From positions 225,248-289,247 of the forward strand of contig CAVSWP010000013.1 in assembly GCA_963731665.1 (NCBI GenBank): 64,000 nt of DNA. Direction: 5' to 3'. The notes under the pieces are model-generated. The model made no database searches. It saw nothing but the letters and a program-made list of their open reading frames with translations, and was not told the origin of the DNA. A program made the translations under genes and the position numbers. Positions 21,904 through 30,455 of the stretch are shown here, one piece after another. Within the stretch, counting starts at the first letter, position 1. The number at the start of each line of letters is the position of its first letter. This stretch comes from Chersky-840 sp035604715. Lineage in GTDB: Bacteria > Actinomycetota > Acidimicrobiia > Acidimicrobiales > UBA8190.

Positions 21904-23463
21904 TCATGGTTCGTGCCACTGGCGCAGCTCCCGGGCGAGCAGCGCGTCGGACTCCTTCGGGCCCCACGTCCCCGCCGGGTACTGGGAGAGGGGCACGCCG
22001 TCCTCGCTCCATGCCTCGAGGAACGGGTCCACGATCTGCCAGGCCCGCTCGACCTCGTCGGTCCGGATGAACAGTGTGGCGTCGCCCATCATGACGTCGT
22101 GGAGGAGGCGCTCGTATCCACCGGCGGTGGTGCCCGGGAAGGCCTCTGAGTAGCTGAAGTTCATGTCCACCGAGCGCAGGCGGAACGCTTCGCCGGGGAC
22201 CTTGGCCCCGAAGAGCAGGCAGATCCCCTCGTCGGGTTGGATGCGCAATTGCAGCATGTTGGGACGCAGGTCACGGGTCAGCTTGCTCCCGAAGGCGAGA
22301 TGCGGGACCCGCTGGAACTGCAAGATGACCTCGGTGGCGCGTGTGGGGAGGCGCTTGCCGGTCCGGATGTAGACGGGGACCCCGGCCCAGCGCCAGTTGT
22401 CCACGGCCAGGCGCAGGGCCACGAAGGTCTCGGTGCGGCTCCTGGGGTCGACGCCTTCCTCCTGGCGATAGCCGATGACGGGGTCACCGTTGATGGTCCC
22501 CGCCGCGTACTGCCCCCGCACCGAGTCGATGACCGCCTCGTCGACGTCGGGGATCATGACCGCCCGCAGGACCTTGACCTTCTCGTCTCGGATCCCCTGG
22601 GCGTCGACGGTGGCCGGGGGTTCCATGAGGGTGAGCGCCAGCACCTGCATGACGTGGTTCTGGACGATGTCGCGCAGGGCCCCGGCCGTCTCGTAGAAGC
22701 CGCCCCGGTGCTCGACTCCCAGCTCCTCGGCCACGGTGATCTGGATGTGGTCCACGTAGCGTCGGTTCCAGATGGGCTCGAAGATGGCGTTGCCGAAACG
22801 CAGCGCCAGCACGTTCTGCACCGTCTCCTTGCCGAGGTAGTGGTCGATGCGGAAGATCTGGTCCTCGTCGAAGGCGGCGTGCATGGCGGCGTCGAGTGCC
22901 CGGGCGCTGTCGAGGTCGCGCCCGAAGGGCTTCTCCACCACGATGCGGGCGAACGTCCCGCCTTGGCCGGGGGCGTTGCAGCCGTGCTGGGCGAGAGCGG
23001 TGGCGACGGCGCCGAACATCGAGGGGATGGTGGCCAGGTAGTAGACGCGGTTCCCGGCCGTCCCATAGGTCTTGTCGGCCTCGGTGAGGACGTCTCTGAG
23101 CTTGTCGAACGTCGGCTTCTCGGCGTACTCGCCCGACACGTAGCGAAAGCGCTTGACGACTTCGTGCCATGCGGGGCCGGCGAAGGGAACGGCGCCGATG
23201 GCCGCCTGGCGGAACTGGTCGTCGCTCCACGCCGTGCGCGCCACCCCCACCACGGTGAACCCGTCGGGGAGGGCTCCGTGCTCGGCCAGGGCGGCGATGG
23301 CCGGCAGGAGCTTGCGCGACGCCAGGTCACCGGAGGCACCGAACACCACCAGGGCCAGGGGTGGCGGGGGGTTGACCTCGTCGAGGGCGTGGACGGCTGC
23401 GGGAACCGGCTCCTGCTCATCGATGTCGACGCCCTCGATCACCGCCGTGGTGTCGGGTGTCAC
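21904..23463 (-). CDS. zwf: Glucose-6-phosphate 1-dehydrogenase
   Basis: 519 residues. It oxidises glucose 6-phosphate to 6-phosphogluconolactone with NADP+. VFGASGDLASRKLLPAI is the coenzyme fingerprint. RIDHYLGKETVQN holds the substrate-binding and catalytic His/Lys. EKPFGRD is also conserved. It is the third gene of tkt-tal-zwf on the minus strand, the usual actinobacterial pentose-phosphate order. opcA and pgl, often present after zwf, are absent here and fbiC follows instead. The GTG start overlaps the stop of a possible 20-codon leader ORF. Confidence 0.96.
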   Translation of the reverse strand: MTPDTTAVIEGVDIDEQEPVPAAVHALDEVNPPPPLALVVFGASGDLASRKLLPAIAALAEHGALPDGFTVVGVARTAWSDDQFRQAAIGAVPFAGPAWHEVVKRFRYVSGEYAEKPTFDKLRDVLTEADKTYGTAGNRVYYLATIPSMFGAVATALAQHGCNAPGQGGTFARIVVEKPFGRDLDSARALDAAMHAAFDEDQIFRIDHYLGKETVQNVLALRFGNAIFEPIWNRRYVDHIQITVAEELGVEHRGGFYETAGALRDIVQNHVMQVLALTLMEPPATVDAQGIRDEKVKVLRAVMIPDVDEAVIDSVRGQYAAGTINGDPVIGYRQEEGVDPRSRTETFVALRLAVDNWRWAGVPVYIRTGKRLPTRATEVILQFQRVPHLAFGSKLTRDLRPNMLQLRIQPDEGICLLFGAKVPGEAFRLRSVDMNFSYSEAFPGTTAGGYERLLHDVMMGDATLFIRTDEVERAWQIVDPFLEAWSEDGVPLSQYPAGTWGPKESDALLARELRQWHEP

Positions 23464-23522
23464 GACGCCACCGCCGCGCCGGGCTTGCCGGCGGGCTCGC
23501 TCACCACCATGCCGATCTTCAT
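23460..23522 (-). CDS. Possible 20-residue leader peptide before zwf
   Basis: A short ORF starts with ATG after an AAGGG-like site, reads MKIGMVVSEPAGKPGAAVAS and ends in TGA that overlaps the GTG start of zwf. The four-base overlap is the usual sign of translational coupling. It could be a leader controlling zwf translation, the remnant of a lost gene, or chance. No attenuator hairpin is obvious. Confidence 0.3.
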   Translation of the reverse strand: MKIGMVVSEPAGKPGAAVAS

Positions 23523-23592
23523 GGGCGCCCTTTCGCGGTCGTGTCTGTGTGGTCGGGGCGACAGCTGCGGGCGTCGTCGACCACGGGTGTCC

Positions 23593-24723
23593 TCAGGCGC
23601 CGGCGGACAAGGCGTTGGCCTTGTCGGAGAGCACCTGGATCAGCTCGTCGAACGACTTGGTGAAGCTGGCCACCCCTTCGTCCTCGAGGGTGTGGCCCAC
23701 GTCGGCCATGTCCACCCCGGCCGCCTCGACGCGCTCGAGGGCGCCCGCGGCGCCGGCCGGGTCGGCGTCAACGGTGCGGGCCACGGTCCCGTGGTCGAGG
23801 AAGGCGGCGATGGTCTCGTCGGGCATGGTGTTCACGGTGTCGGGCCCGATGAGGGTGTCCACGTAGGCGAGGTCGGGGTAGGCCGGGTTCTTGGTCGACG
23901 TCGACGCCCACAACGGCCGTTGCACCTTGGCCCCCCGGGCGGCGAGCGCCTGCCAGCGCGGCCCCGTGAAGCGTTGGGCGAACAACGCGTAGGCCTGGCG
24001 CGCCTGGGCGACGGCGGCGGTGCCCCGCAGGGCCAGGATCTCCGGGGCGCGCCCGGGGTCGGCCTGCGCGGCCAGGGTCTCGAGGCGCCGGTCCACCTCG
24101 GTGTCCACCCGGCTCACGAAGAACGATGCCACGCTGCGCACGGCCGAGAGGTCGGTGGTCCCCGATGCCAGCAGGTCCTCGAGCCCGCCGATGTACGCCT
24201 CGATCACCTCGGCGTAGCGCTCCAGGCTGAAGAGCAAGGTGATGTTGATGCTGCGCCCCTGCGCCAGCATGGCTCGGATGGCGGGCACCCCTTGGGCGGT
24301 GGCGGGGATCTTCACGAACAGGTTGGGCTCGGCGATGAGCTCGTGGAAGTGCCGCGCCGCGCTGATGGTGCCGTCGGTATCGTGCGCCAGGCTGGGCGCC
24401 ACCTCCAGGGACACGAAGCCGTCGACACCGTCGGAGCCGTCGTACACCGGGCGCAGCACGGCGAGGGCATCGCGGATGTCGGTGATGACGAGCTCCCAGT
24501 AGGCCTCTTCGATGGTGTGCGACGCCAGGAGGCCGCGGAATTGCTCGTCGTAGTCGTCACCGCTCTCGATGGCCTTGGCGAAGATGGTGGGGTTCGACGT
24601 CACCCCGCGGATGCCTTCGCCCACGAGCTCGGCCAGCCGCCCGCCGCGCAGGTAGTCGCGGCGGAGATTGTCGAGCCACGGGCTCTGGCCCTGCTGCCCG
24701 TACAGGTCGTGCAGCTTGGTCAT
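23593..24723 (-). CDS. tal: Transaldolase
   Basis: 376 residues, the actinobacterial long form. It transfers dihydroxyacetone units between sugar phosphates in the non-oxidative pentose phosphate pathway. GVTSNPTIFAKAI near the N-terminus and the Schiff-base lysine in NLFVKIPATAQG are diagnostic. I chose the ATG giving MTKLHDLYGQQGQSPWLDNL, a typical transaldolase start; the open frame extends 68 codons further into the tkt gap without homology. It lies between tkt and zwf in one operon. Confidence 0.95.
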   Translation of the reverse strand: MTKLHDLYGQQGQSPWLDNLRRDYLRGGRLAELVGEGIRGVTSNPTIFAKAIESGDDYDEQFRGLLASHTIEEAYWELVITDIRDALAVLRPVYDGSDGVDGFVSLEVAPSLAHDTDGTISAARHFHELIAEPNLFVKIPATAQGVPAIRAMLAQGRSINITLLFSLERYAEVIEAYIGGLEDLLASGTTDLSAVRSVASFFVSRVDTEVDRRLETLAAQADPGRAPEILALRGTAAVAQARQAYALFAQRFTGPRWQALAARGAKVQRPLWASTSTKNPAYPDLAYVDTLIGPDTVNTMPDETIAAFLDHGTVARTVDADPAGAAGALERVEAAGVDMADVGHTLEDEGVASFTKSFDELIQVLSDKANALSAGA

Positions 24724-24781
24724 GGTGCTCCCTTCTGGCCGCCCGGCGCGCCCAACGCGCGCCACCGGCTGTCCGTTCGTG

Positions 24782-26770
24782 TCAGCCCGACCGGCCCGGC
24801 CCGGCCCGGGCCAGCAGCGCCCGGGCGCGCGCCACCACGTTCTCGGGGGTGTAGCCGAAGTGCTCGAGCACCACGGCGCCGGGGGCCGACGCCCCGAAAT
24901 GGTCGATGGCAACCACGTCGTCGGCATAGCGCTCCCAGCCGAACGAGGCGGCCGCCTCGACGGCGAGACGGGGGACGTTCGGAGGAATGGTCTGGTGACG
25001 ATAGGGCTCGGGCTGCGCCCCGAAGAGGTCCCACGACGGCAGGGACACCACCCGGGCCCGCACCGGTGCCAGGAGGCGGGCGGCTTCGACGCACAGGGCG
25101 ACCTCCGAGCCCGTCCCGATGAGGACGATGTCGGGGGAGGCGTCTCCGTCGGCGTGCACGAGCACGTAGCCGCCCCGGGCGACGCCCTCGGCGGCTTCGG
25201 CCGTGTCTTCGAGGACGGGGACGGTCTGACGCGTCAGCACCAGGGCCGTGGGGCCGTCGCTGTCCACGGCGATGCGCCAGGCGTGGGCCGTCTCGTTGGC
25301 GTCGGCGGGACGGATGACGCGCAGGCCCGGGACGGCGCGCAGCGAGGCGAGCTGCTCGACGGGCTGATGGGTGGGGCCGTCCTCGCCCAGGCCCACCGAG
25401 TCGTGGGTCCACGAGTAGATGACATGGCTCTCCGACAGCGCGGCGAGGCGCACCGCCGGTCGCATGTAGTCGCTGAAGATGAAGAAGGTGCCCCCCACGG
25501 GGAGCACGCCGCCGTGACGCGCCATGCCGGTCATGGCGGCTCCCATGGCGTGCTCGCGGATCCCGTAGTGGATCTGGTCGCCCTCGGGATCCTGGGCCGA
25601 CTGGTCGACGGTGTCGGCCAGCTTCACACCGGTGTTCCCGGTGAGGTCGGCGGCGCCCGCCACCAGGCCGGGGATCACGTCCTCGGTGGCGGTGATGCAG
25701 CGGTTGACCGCCACCCGCGTGGCCAGGGCGGTGCCGGCCTCGAACACGGGGAGCTTCTCGGACCAGCCCTCGAGGCCCCGGCCGCGCTGGCCGGCGTCCC
25801 ACGCCGCTTTGTCCCCGTCCCAAGCGTCGAAACGGGCCTGCCAGGCGGCGCGCTGCGCCGCGCCGGTTCCCCGGCACCGCCGGTAGAGCTCGACCACCTC
25901 GTCGGGGACCCAGAACTGCTTGTCGGGGGGAAGGCCGAGGATGGCCTTGGTCTCGCGTATCTCCTCCTCGCCCAGCGGGGTCCCGTGGGCGTCGGCGGTG
26001 TCGGTCTTGTGGGGCGAGGGCCAGCCGATATGGCTGCGCAGCAGGATCATCGACGGCTTGTCCTCGACGGCCATGGCCCGGCGGAGGGCCGCCTCGAGGA
26101 CGTCGGTGTCGTTGGCCACCTCGCCGATGTTGTCGGTGTGCCAGCCGTAGGCGTCGAAGCGCTCGGCCACGACGTCGTTGTAGGCGAGCTCGGTGGGCCC
26201 GTCGATGGTGATGTGGTTGTCGTCGTAGATGTAGACGAGCCGACCCAGCCCGAGGTGGCCGGCCAGTGAGGCGGCCTCGTGGCTGATCCCCTCCATCAGG
26301 TCCCCGTCACCACAGATGACGAAGGTGTGGTGGTCGACGAGGTCGGGCCCGAAACGCGCCCGCAGCCAGCGCTCGGCGATGCCCATGCCGACTCCGTTGC
26401 CGAACCCCTGTCCGAGCGGTCCCGTGGTGACCTCGACCCCTTCGGTCAGATGCACCTCGGGGTGCCCGGGCGTCTTGCTGCCCCACTGGCGGAACTGCTT
26501 GATGTCGTCGAGGGTGAGCCCGTAGCCGGTCAGGAACAGAAAGGAGTACAGAAGGATGCAGGCGTGGCCGTTGGAGAGGACGAAGCGGTCGCGGTCGGGC
26601 CAGTGCGGGTCGTCGGGATCGTGGCGCATGATCCGGGTGAACAGCACGTGGGCCAACGGCGCCAGGGCCATGGCTGTGCCCGGGTGTCCCGAGTCGGCTT
26701 TCTGGGGGGCGTCCATGGCCAGGCCCCGCACGACGTTGATCCCGAGCTGTTCGAGCTCCGCTTCGGTCAC
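24782..26770 (-). CDS. tkt: Transketolase
   Basis: 662 residues. This TPP enzyme moves two-carbon units between ketoses and aldoses. The N-terminal ADSGHPGTAMALAPLAHVLF, the GDGDLMEGISHEAASLAGHLGL TPP/Mg2+ region, and the later THDSVGLGEDGPTHQPVEQLASLRA are all characteristic. I set the start at a GTG that gives MTEAELEQLGINVVRGLAMD; the open frame runs 112 codons further upstream without resemblance. It is the first gene of the tkt-tal-zwf run, 58 bp before tal. Confidence 0.96.
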   Translation of the reverse strand: MTEAELEQLGINVVRGLAMDAPQKADSGHPGTAMALAPLAHVLFTRIMRHDPDDPHWPDRDRFVLSNGHACILLYSFLFLTGYGLTLDDIKQFRQWGSKTPGHPEVHLTEGVEVTTGPLGQGFGNGVGMGIAERWLRARFGPDLVDHHTFVICGDGDLMEGISHEAASLAGHLGLGRLVYIYDDNHITIDGPTELAYNDVVAERFDAYGWHTDNIGEVANDTDVLEAALRRAMAVEDKPSMILLRSHIGWPSPHKTDTADAHGTPLGEEEIRETKAILGLPPDKQFWVPDEVVELYRRCRGTGAAQRAAWQARFDAWDGDKAAWDAGQRGRGLEGWSEKLPVFEAGTALATRVAVNRCITATEDVIPGLVAGAADLTGNTGVKLADTVDQSAQDPEGDQIHYGIREHAMGAAMTGMARHGGVLPVGGTFFIFSDYMRPAVRLAALSESHVIYSWTHDSVGLGEDGPTHQPVEQLASLRAVPGLRVIRPADANETAHAWRIAVDSDGPTALVLTRQTVPVLEDTAEAAEGVARGGYVLVHADGDASPDIVLIGTGSEVALCVEAARLLAPVRARVVSLPSWDLFGAQPEPYRHQTIPPNVPRLAVEAAASFGWERYADDVVAIDHFGASAPGAVVLEHFGYTPENVVARARALLARAGPGRSG

Positions 26771-26813
26771 GGTGAGAACCGTACCCTCTCGTTCGGGCGG
26801 GCCAACCCGGCTT

Positions 26814-28004
26814 TTACCGAGCCCGGTGCCCGGTGCCGGGGGCGCTCGGTCGGTGTCGCTCCCGCAGCAGGGCCACCGACGCGGTGAACCCGTGGAGGAA
26901 GTTCCGACCTCCCACGGGGCCGATCTCCCCGGCGGCGAAGAACCCCGCCATCGGCACCGCGCCGAGGTGCTCGGTGAGCACCCGGACGTCGTGGTGCGCC
27001 TCGCCGAAGAGCCGGGTGCCCCGGCCGTTGCACGAGAAGACGAGGGCGGCGTCGGCCTGCTCGGCTCCGAGCAGCGCGTGGAGGTCTTCGTCGGCGGTGG
27101 CTGCATCGCGGAGATGGAATTGGACGATGGTGCCCACGCCGATGGGGTCGCCCACGCCGATGGCGCCCGTGGCGCGATCGGCGCCCGCCACGTTGCGCAC
27201 CAGGAAGTCGCCGCGGTCGAAGTGCTCCTTGTGCTCGTTGATCACCCGCCCGAGGTGCAGGCCTCCGGTCTCTAACAGGACCATCTCCGGTTCGCTCAAG
27301 GCGTTGCGGGCCTGGGTGAGCACCTGCTCCAAGGCCGGGCGCCCGGCCAGCTCGAGGAGGAGGTTGTGCTCGGCCCTGGTCACCACGAGGGGGTCGCCGA
27401 AGGGCCGGCACCCCTGGGACACGAGGGTGGACAGTTCGGCCCCCGGGCCCAGCAGGGCGCCCACGGCCCCCCCGGTCTGGACGCGGGTCCCCAGGGCGAG
27501 CCGGTTGCCCCCCGGACCGCGCGCCGCCGAGGCCAAGCCCCCCACGACCCGGAGTCCGGGGTGGTTGGTGTCGACCCAGTCCAGAAAGGACTCGGCCGGG
27601 AAGCTGTAGGGGTCACCGACCAGGATGAGCGCTTCGGGGGAGAACGGGATCGACGCCGGCCAGCCCCGCAGGACCAGGCCATCGCCGGACTCCGAGGGCA
27701 CGGCGTCGAGCGCCACGGGAACCAGGGGGCCGACGTGCCCGGCGAGGAGGGTGACCGCGGCGTCCTGTTCCACCTCGCGATGCGGTCCGAGCACGGACTC
27801 CGCCGCACATCCCACCGACACCAGGGGGTGCAGGACTTCTTCCACGCAGCGCATGACGTCTTCGAGCGCGCCGGCGTGGGGCGGGGTCACGAACACGGCG
27901 GCGAAGTCGGGCCGTTCCCCGATGCGCTCGAGCACGGCCCCGGTGACCTCACCGGCGGCGTGGGCGGTGAGGGGGTGCTCGCTCATGGCGGCCGCGAAGG
28001 GCAT
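26814..28004 (-). CDS. FIST domain sensory protein
   Basis: 396 residues with FIST-N (about residues 20-220) and FIST-C (about 225-370) organisation. VSVGCAAESVLG, VVGGLASAARG and the C-terminal GFFAAGEIGPVGGRNFLHGFTASVAL are typical. FIST proteins are thought to bind small ligands such as amino acids. This one stands alone, without a fused kinase or cyclase. It is just upstream of tkt on the same strand (43 bp). Another in-frame ATG six codons downstream could also be the start. Confidence 0.8.
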   Translation of the reverse strand: MPFAAAMSEHPLTAHAAGEVTGAVLERIGERPDFAAVFVTPPHAGALEDVMRCVEEVLHPLVSVGCAAESVLGPHREVEQDAAVTLLAGHVGPLVPVALDAVPSESGDGLVLRGWPASIPFSPEALILVGDPYSFPAESFLDWVDTNHPGLRVVGGLASAARGPGGNRLALGTRVQTGGAVGALLGPGAELSTLVSQGCRPFGDPLVVTRAEHNLLLELAGRPALEQVLTQARNALSEPEMVLLETGGLHLGRVINEHKEHFDRGDFLVRNVAGADRATGAIGVGDPIGVGTIVQFHLRDAATADEDLHALLGAEQADAALVFSCNGRGTRLFGEAHHDVRVLTEHLGAVPMAGFFAAGEIGPVGGRNFLHGFTASVALLRERHRPSAPGTGHRAR

Positions 28005-28034
28005 CGCGCCGACCCTATCGCCGGTCCCGTTCGC

Positions 28035-29108
28035 TCAGGGCGGCGGCCACGCCTCGACGCCGGCCACCCACACCGACGCCACGCGGGGGGTGCCGTCACC
28101 GGTGGGCTCGAGCGCCACCACGTCGGCGCGTCGCCCCGGCGCAATGGCGCCGCGATCGTCCAACCCGAGGAGCCGGGCCGGAGTGGCGCCGGCCGCCTCC
28201 AGCGCGTCGGGGAGGGAGACGGCGCATCGCCGCACGACGTTGGACACGGCGTCGTCCATGCGCAGGACCGAACCGGCCAGGGTGCCGTTTGGGAGGCGGG
28301 GGGGCGTCGGGCCCGGGGGTGCGGCCACGGAGTCGGTGACCAGGGCGACGCCCCGTGCGGATTTGCTGGTGAAGGCCAAGCGGACGAACACGGGGTGGCT
28401 GTGCACCAGGTCGGCGATGACCGACACCGACAGGCGCTCGTCGGTGAGGGCGGCCCCCACGAGCCCGGGGGCGCGCTGGTGCAGGGGCCCCATGGCGTTG
28501 CCCACGTGGGTGACGAGCCGGGCCCCGGCGTCGGCGCCTTCCAGGGCCGTCTCGGCCGTGCCCGCCGAATGGCCCAGTGCCACCACCACGCCCCGGTCGC
28601 TCAACTCGGCGATGGCGTCCAGGGCCCCGGGGAGCTCGGGTGCCAGAGTGACGATCTTTACCAGGCTCCCGAGGGAGGCCAGCCACGCCCCGTCGACCCG
28701 GGGACGCAGGAACTGGCGGCGATGGGCGCCGGGCACGGCCAGGAAGGGGCCCTCGAGATGCGCCCCGGCGATCTCCGGGCGCCCCCCGCCCGGCCGTCGT
28801 GCCGCGTCGGCGATGGCGGCCAGGGACGCTTCGAGCTCGTCCAAGGGCGCCGTCACGATGGTCGGGCACCACGTGGTCACGCCCTGGGCGAGCAGGGCGT
28901 GGTCGAGCTGGTCCCAGTCCGGCGCCGTGGCGCCGGCGACGTCGACGGTGCCGATCCCGTTCACCTGGAGGTCCACGAAACCGGGGACGAGCACGGTGTC
29001 GGGAACCGGTCCGGTGGCGCCCCGGACGTCGGCGATCAGCCCCCCGTCGATCACGACCTCGGCGTCGGACACCGGCCCGGCCGGCGTCATGACCGTGGCC
29101 GCCCGCAC
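28035..29108 (-). CDS. nagA: N-acetylglucosamine-6-phosphate deacetylase
   Basis: 357 residues of the amidohydrolase superfamily. It removes acetate from GlcNAc-6-phosphate during amino-sugar or cell-wall recycling. VPGFVDLQVNGIGTVDV, the metal-binding GAHLEGPFL, GHSAGTAETA, THVGNAMGPLHQR and the catalytic aspartate in VTDSVAAP are in the expected order. Starts are ambiguous; I use a GTG giving MRAATVMTPAGPV, since NagA proteins begin a few residues before this strand. It diverges from a thioesterase gene with only 79 bp between them. Confidence 0.9.
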   Translation of the reverse strand: MRAATVMTPAGPVSDAEVVIDGGLIADVRGATGPVPDTVLVPGFVDLQVNGIGTVDVAGATAPDWDQLDHALLAQGVTTWCPTIVTAPLDELEASLAAIADAARRPGGGRPEIAGAHLEGPFLAVPGAHRRQFLRPRVDGAWLASLGSLVKIVTLAPELPGALDAIAELSDRGVVVALGHSAGTAETALEGADAGARLVTHVGNAMGPLHQRAPGLVGAALTDERLSVSVIADLVHSHPVFVRLAFTSKSARGVALVTDSVAAPPGPTPPRLPNGTLAGSVLRMDDAVSNVVRRCAVSLPDALEAAGATPARLLGLDDRGAIAPGRRADVVALEPTGDGTPRVASVWVAGVEAWPPP

Positions 29109-29187
29109 GACGGTGGTGCTCGAGGGGCCGGCGGGCGCGGGATCAGGTCGCGGCGGAGGCACGAGGGTCGTACGGTACCGTCTGGCC

Positions 29188-29592
29188 GTGGCCGATCCCC
29201 GTGTCCAGGTGCCACCCAATTGCGACCTCACCCTCGGGATGGTGTGCGTCGACAAGTCTGAGCCGGGGACCACGGTGTGGCAGATGCCCGCCGACGAGCG
29301 CTTCACCAATCCGGTCGGGGTGCTCCAGGGCGGGTTCCTGGCGGCGTGCTGTGACTCGGCCATGGGGGCGGCCACGGTCACCTGGGCCCGGGACAGGAAG
29401 GTCTTCTCGGCCAACGCCGAGCTCAAGGTCAGCTTCCTGGCCCCGGTGCGCCCCGGCACCGTGCTCAGGTGTGCCTCTAGGGTCATCTCCGGGGGAAGCC
29501 GGGTGGCGTTCGTCGAGGCCGAGGTGACCGACGGCGAGGGGCGGCTGGTGGCCAAGGCCAGCTCGACGTACCTCCTCACCCCCCGGGAGTAG
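29188..29592 (+). CDS. PaaI-type hotdog-fold thioesterase
   Basis: 134 residues. The NPVGVLQGGFLAACCDSAMGAA segment is the hotdog helix-loop of PaaI-like acyl-CoA thioesterases (HGG variant as QGG). ANAELKVSFLAPVRPGTV and VAFVEAEVTDGEGRLVAKASSTYLL complete the sheet. It probably hydrolyses an acyl-CoA. The GTG at 29188 opens the fold correctly. The substrate is unknown, and the acyl-CoA synthetase gene is 11 kb away. Confidence 0.82.
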   Translation: MADPRVQVPPNCDLTLGMVCVDKSEPGTTVWQMPADERFTNPVGVLQGGFLAACCDSAMGAATVTWARDRKVFSANAELKVSFLAPVRPGTVLRCASRVISGGSRVAFVEAEVTDGEGRLVAKASSTYLLTPRE

Positions 29593-29648
29593 CCCTTGCA
29601 GCACCTCACCCGGGCGGGGGAGGATGGGCGCCCCGCGGAGGAGGGTCG

Positions 29649-30014
29649 GTGGCACGTGACGGTGGGCGGTCGGGACGGGGCGGCGGGCTGAGCGCCGCCG
29701 GCGGCGACTTCTTCCAGCTCGTCGTCGACTACGCCAAGCAGGAGACCCTCGGGCCCCTCAAGAGCCTGGGTCGGTTCGTGGCCTTCGGGGTGCTGGGGTC
29801 CCTGGCGCTCACGGTGGGGGCCGTGCTGCTCCTGCTGGCCGGGTTGCGGGCCCTGCAGACCGAGACCGGGACCTCGTTCACGGGCAACCTGAGCTGGCTG
29901 CCCTACCTCATCACGGCGGCGGTGGCCGTGGGCGTGATGGTGTTGGCGGCGTGGCGGATCACCAAGGGGCCGGCGGCCCGGGTCGACCGGACCAAGGACA
30001 AGAAGGGGAACTGA
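29649..30014 (+). CDS. Actinobacterial holin-superfamily (phage_holin_3_6-like) membrane protein
   Basis: 121 residues. An amphipathic start (FFQLVVDYAKQETLGPLKSLGRF) is followed by two membrane helices (about residues 45-68 and 85-105) and a basic tail. This matches the 'putative actinobacterial holin-X' family, which is usually chromosomal and not in prophages. The GTG start has GGAGGGTCG ahead. The next three genes follow with 1 bp, 8 bp and a 4-bp overlap, so it heads a small operon ending in trmI. The true role is unknown. Confidence 0.7.
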   Translation: MARDGGRSGRGGGLSAAGGDFFQLVVDYAKQETLGPLKSLGRFVAFGVLGSLALTVGAVLLLLAGLRALQTETGTSFTGNLSWLPYLITAAVAVGVMVLAAWRITKGPAARVDRTKDKKGN

Positions 30015-30015
30015 G

Positions 30016-30225
30016 ATGGCGACGACGGCACGCATCAGCCGCGATGACCTGGAGGCCAAGCTCCGGGAGATGTCGGGCGGCTTGGACGAGACCGTCGAGG
30101 CGGCCCGTCCCAAGCTGATCAGCTCGGCCGTGGCCGGGGTCATCCTGGTGGTGCTGGTCGCCTACCTTCTCGGCCGCCGGCGCGGCCGGGCCCGCTCGGC
30201 CATCGTCGAGATCCGGAAGGTCTGA
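30016..30225 (+). CDS. Small single-pass membrane protein
   Basis: 69 residues: a charged helical N-terminus (DDLEAKLREMSGGLDETVEAA), one membrane segment (ISSAVAGVILVVLVAYLL) and a strongly basic RRRGRARS stretch that should face the cytoplasm. It starts one base after the preceding holin-like gene and is likely its partner. No family function is known to me. Confidence 0.65.
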   Translation: MATTARISRDDLEAKLREMSGGLDETVEAARPKLISSAVAGVILVVLVAYLLGRRRGRARSAIVEIRKV

Positions 30226-30233
30226 GCGCGCCC

Positions 30234-30455
30234 GTGGACCGGCTCCTGGGCATCTTGGTGTCGCACGCGGCGCGCCGAGGGCGCGCCGGGGAGCCGATCT
30301 GGCTGGCGGTGGCGGCCGCGGCGTGGCTGGTGCGGCGGACGTTGAAGAGCAAGGGGGATGTCGCCTGGAGCGGGCGCGTCAACCCCGGCCAACGACTCGT
30401 GATCGCCGTGGGGGAGCCCGGCGCGCCCGGACCGCTGTCCACCGGCGGGGAGTGA
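30234..30455 (+). CDS. Small protein of the holin-like/trmI operon
   Basis: 73 residues, GTG start, with a weakly hydrophobic middle (PIWLAVAAAAWLVRRTL) and a glycine/proline-rich end. Its TGA overlaps the GTG start of trmI, indicating coupling. Similar short proteins follow holin-like proteins in other actinobacteria, but I cannot assign a function. Confidence 0.6.
   Translation: MDRLLGILVSHAARRGRAGEPIWLAVAAAAWLVRRTLKSKGDVAWSGRVNPGQRLVIAVGEPGAPGPLSTGGE

Noticed and set aside
29649..30455. Prophage remnant suggested by the holin-like protein
   Set aside because: No other phage gene is present. The family is a common chromosomal membrane protein in actinobacteria.
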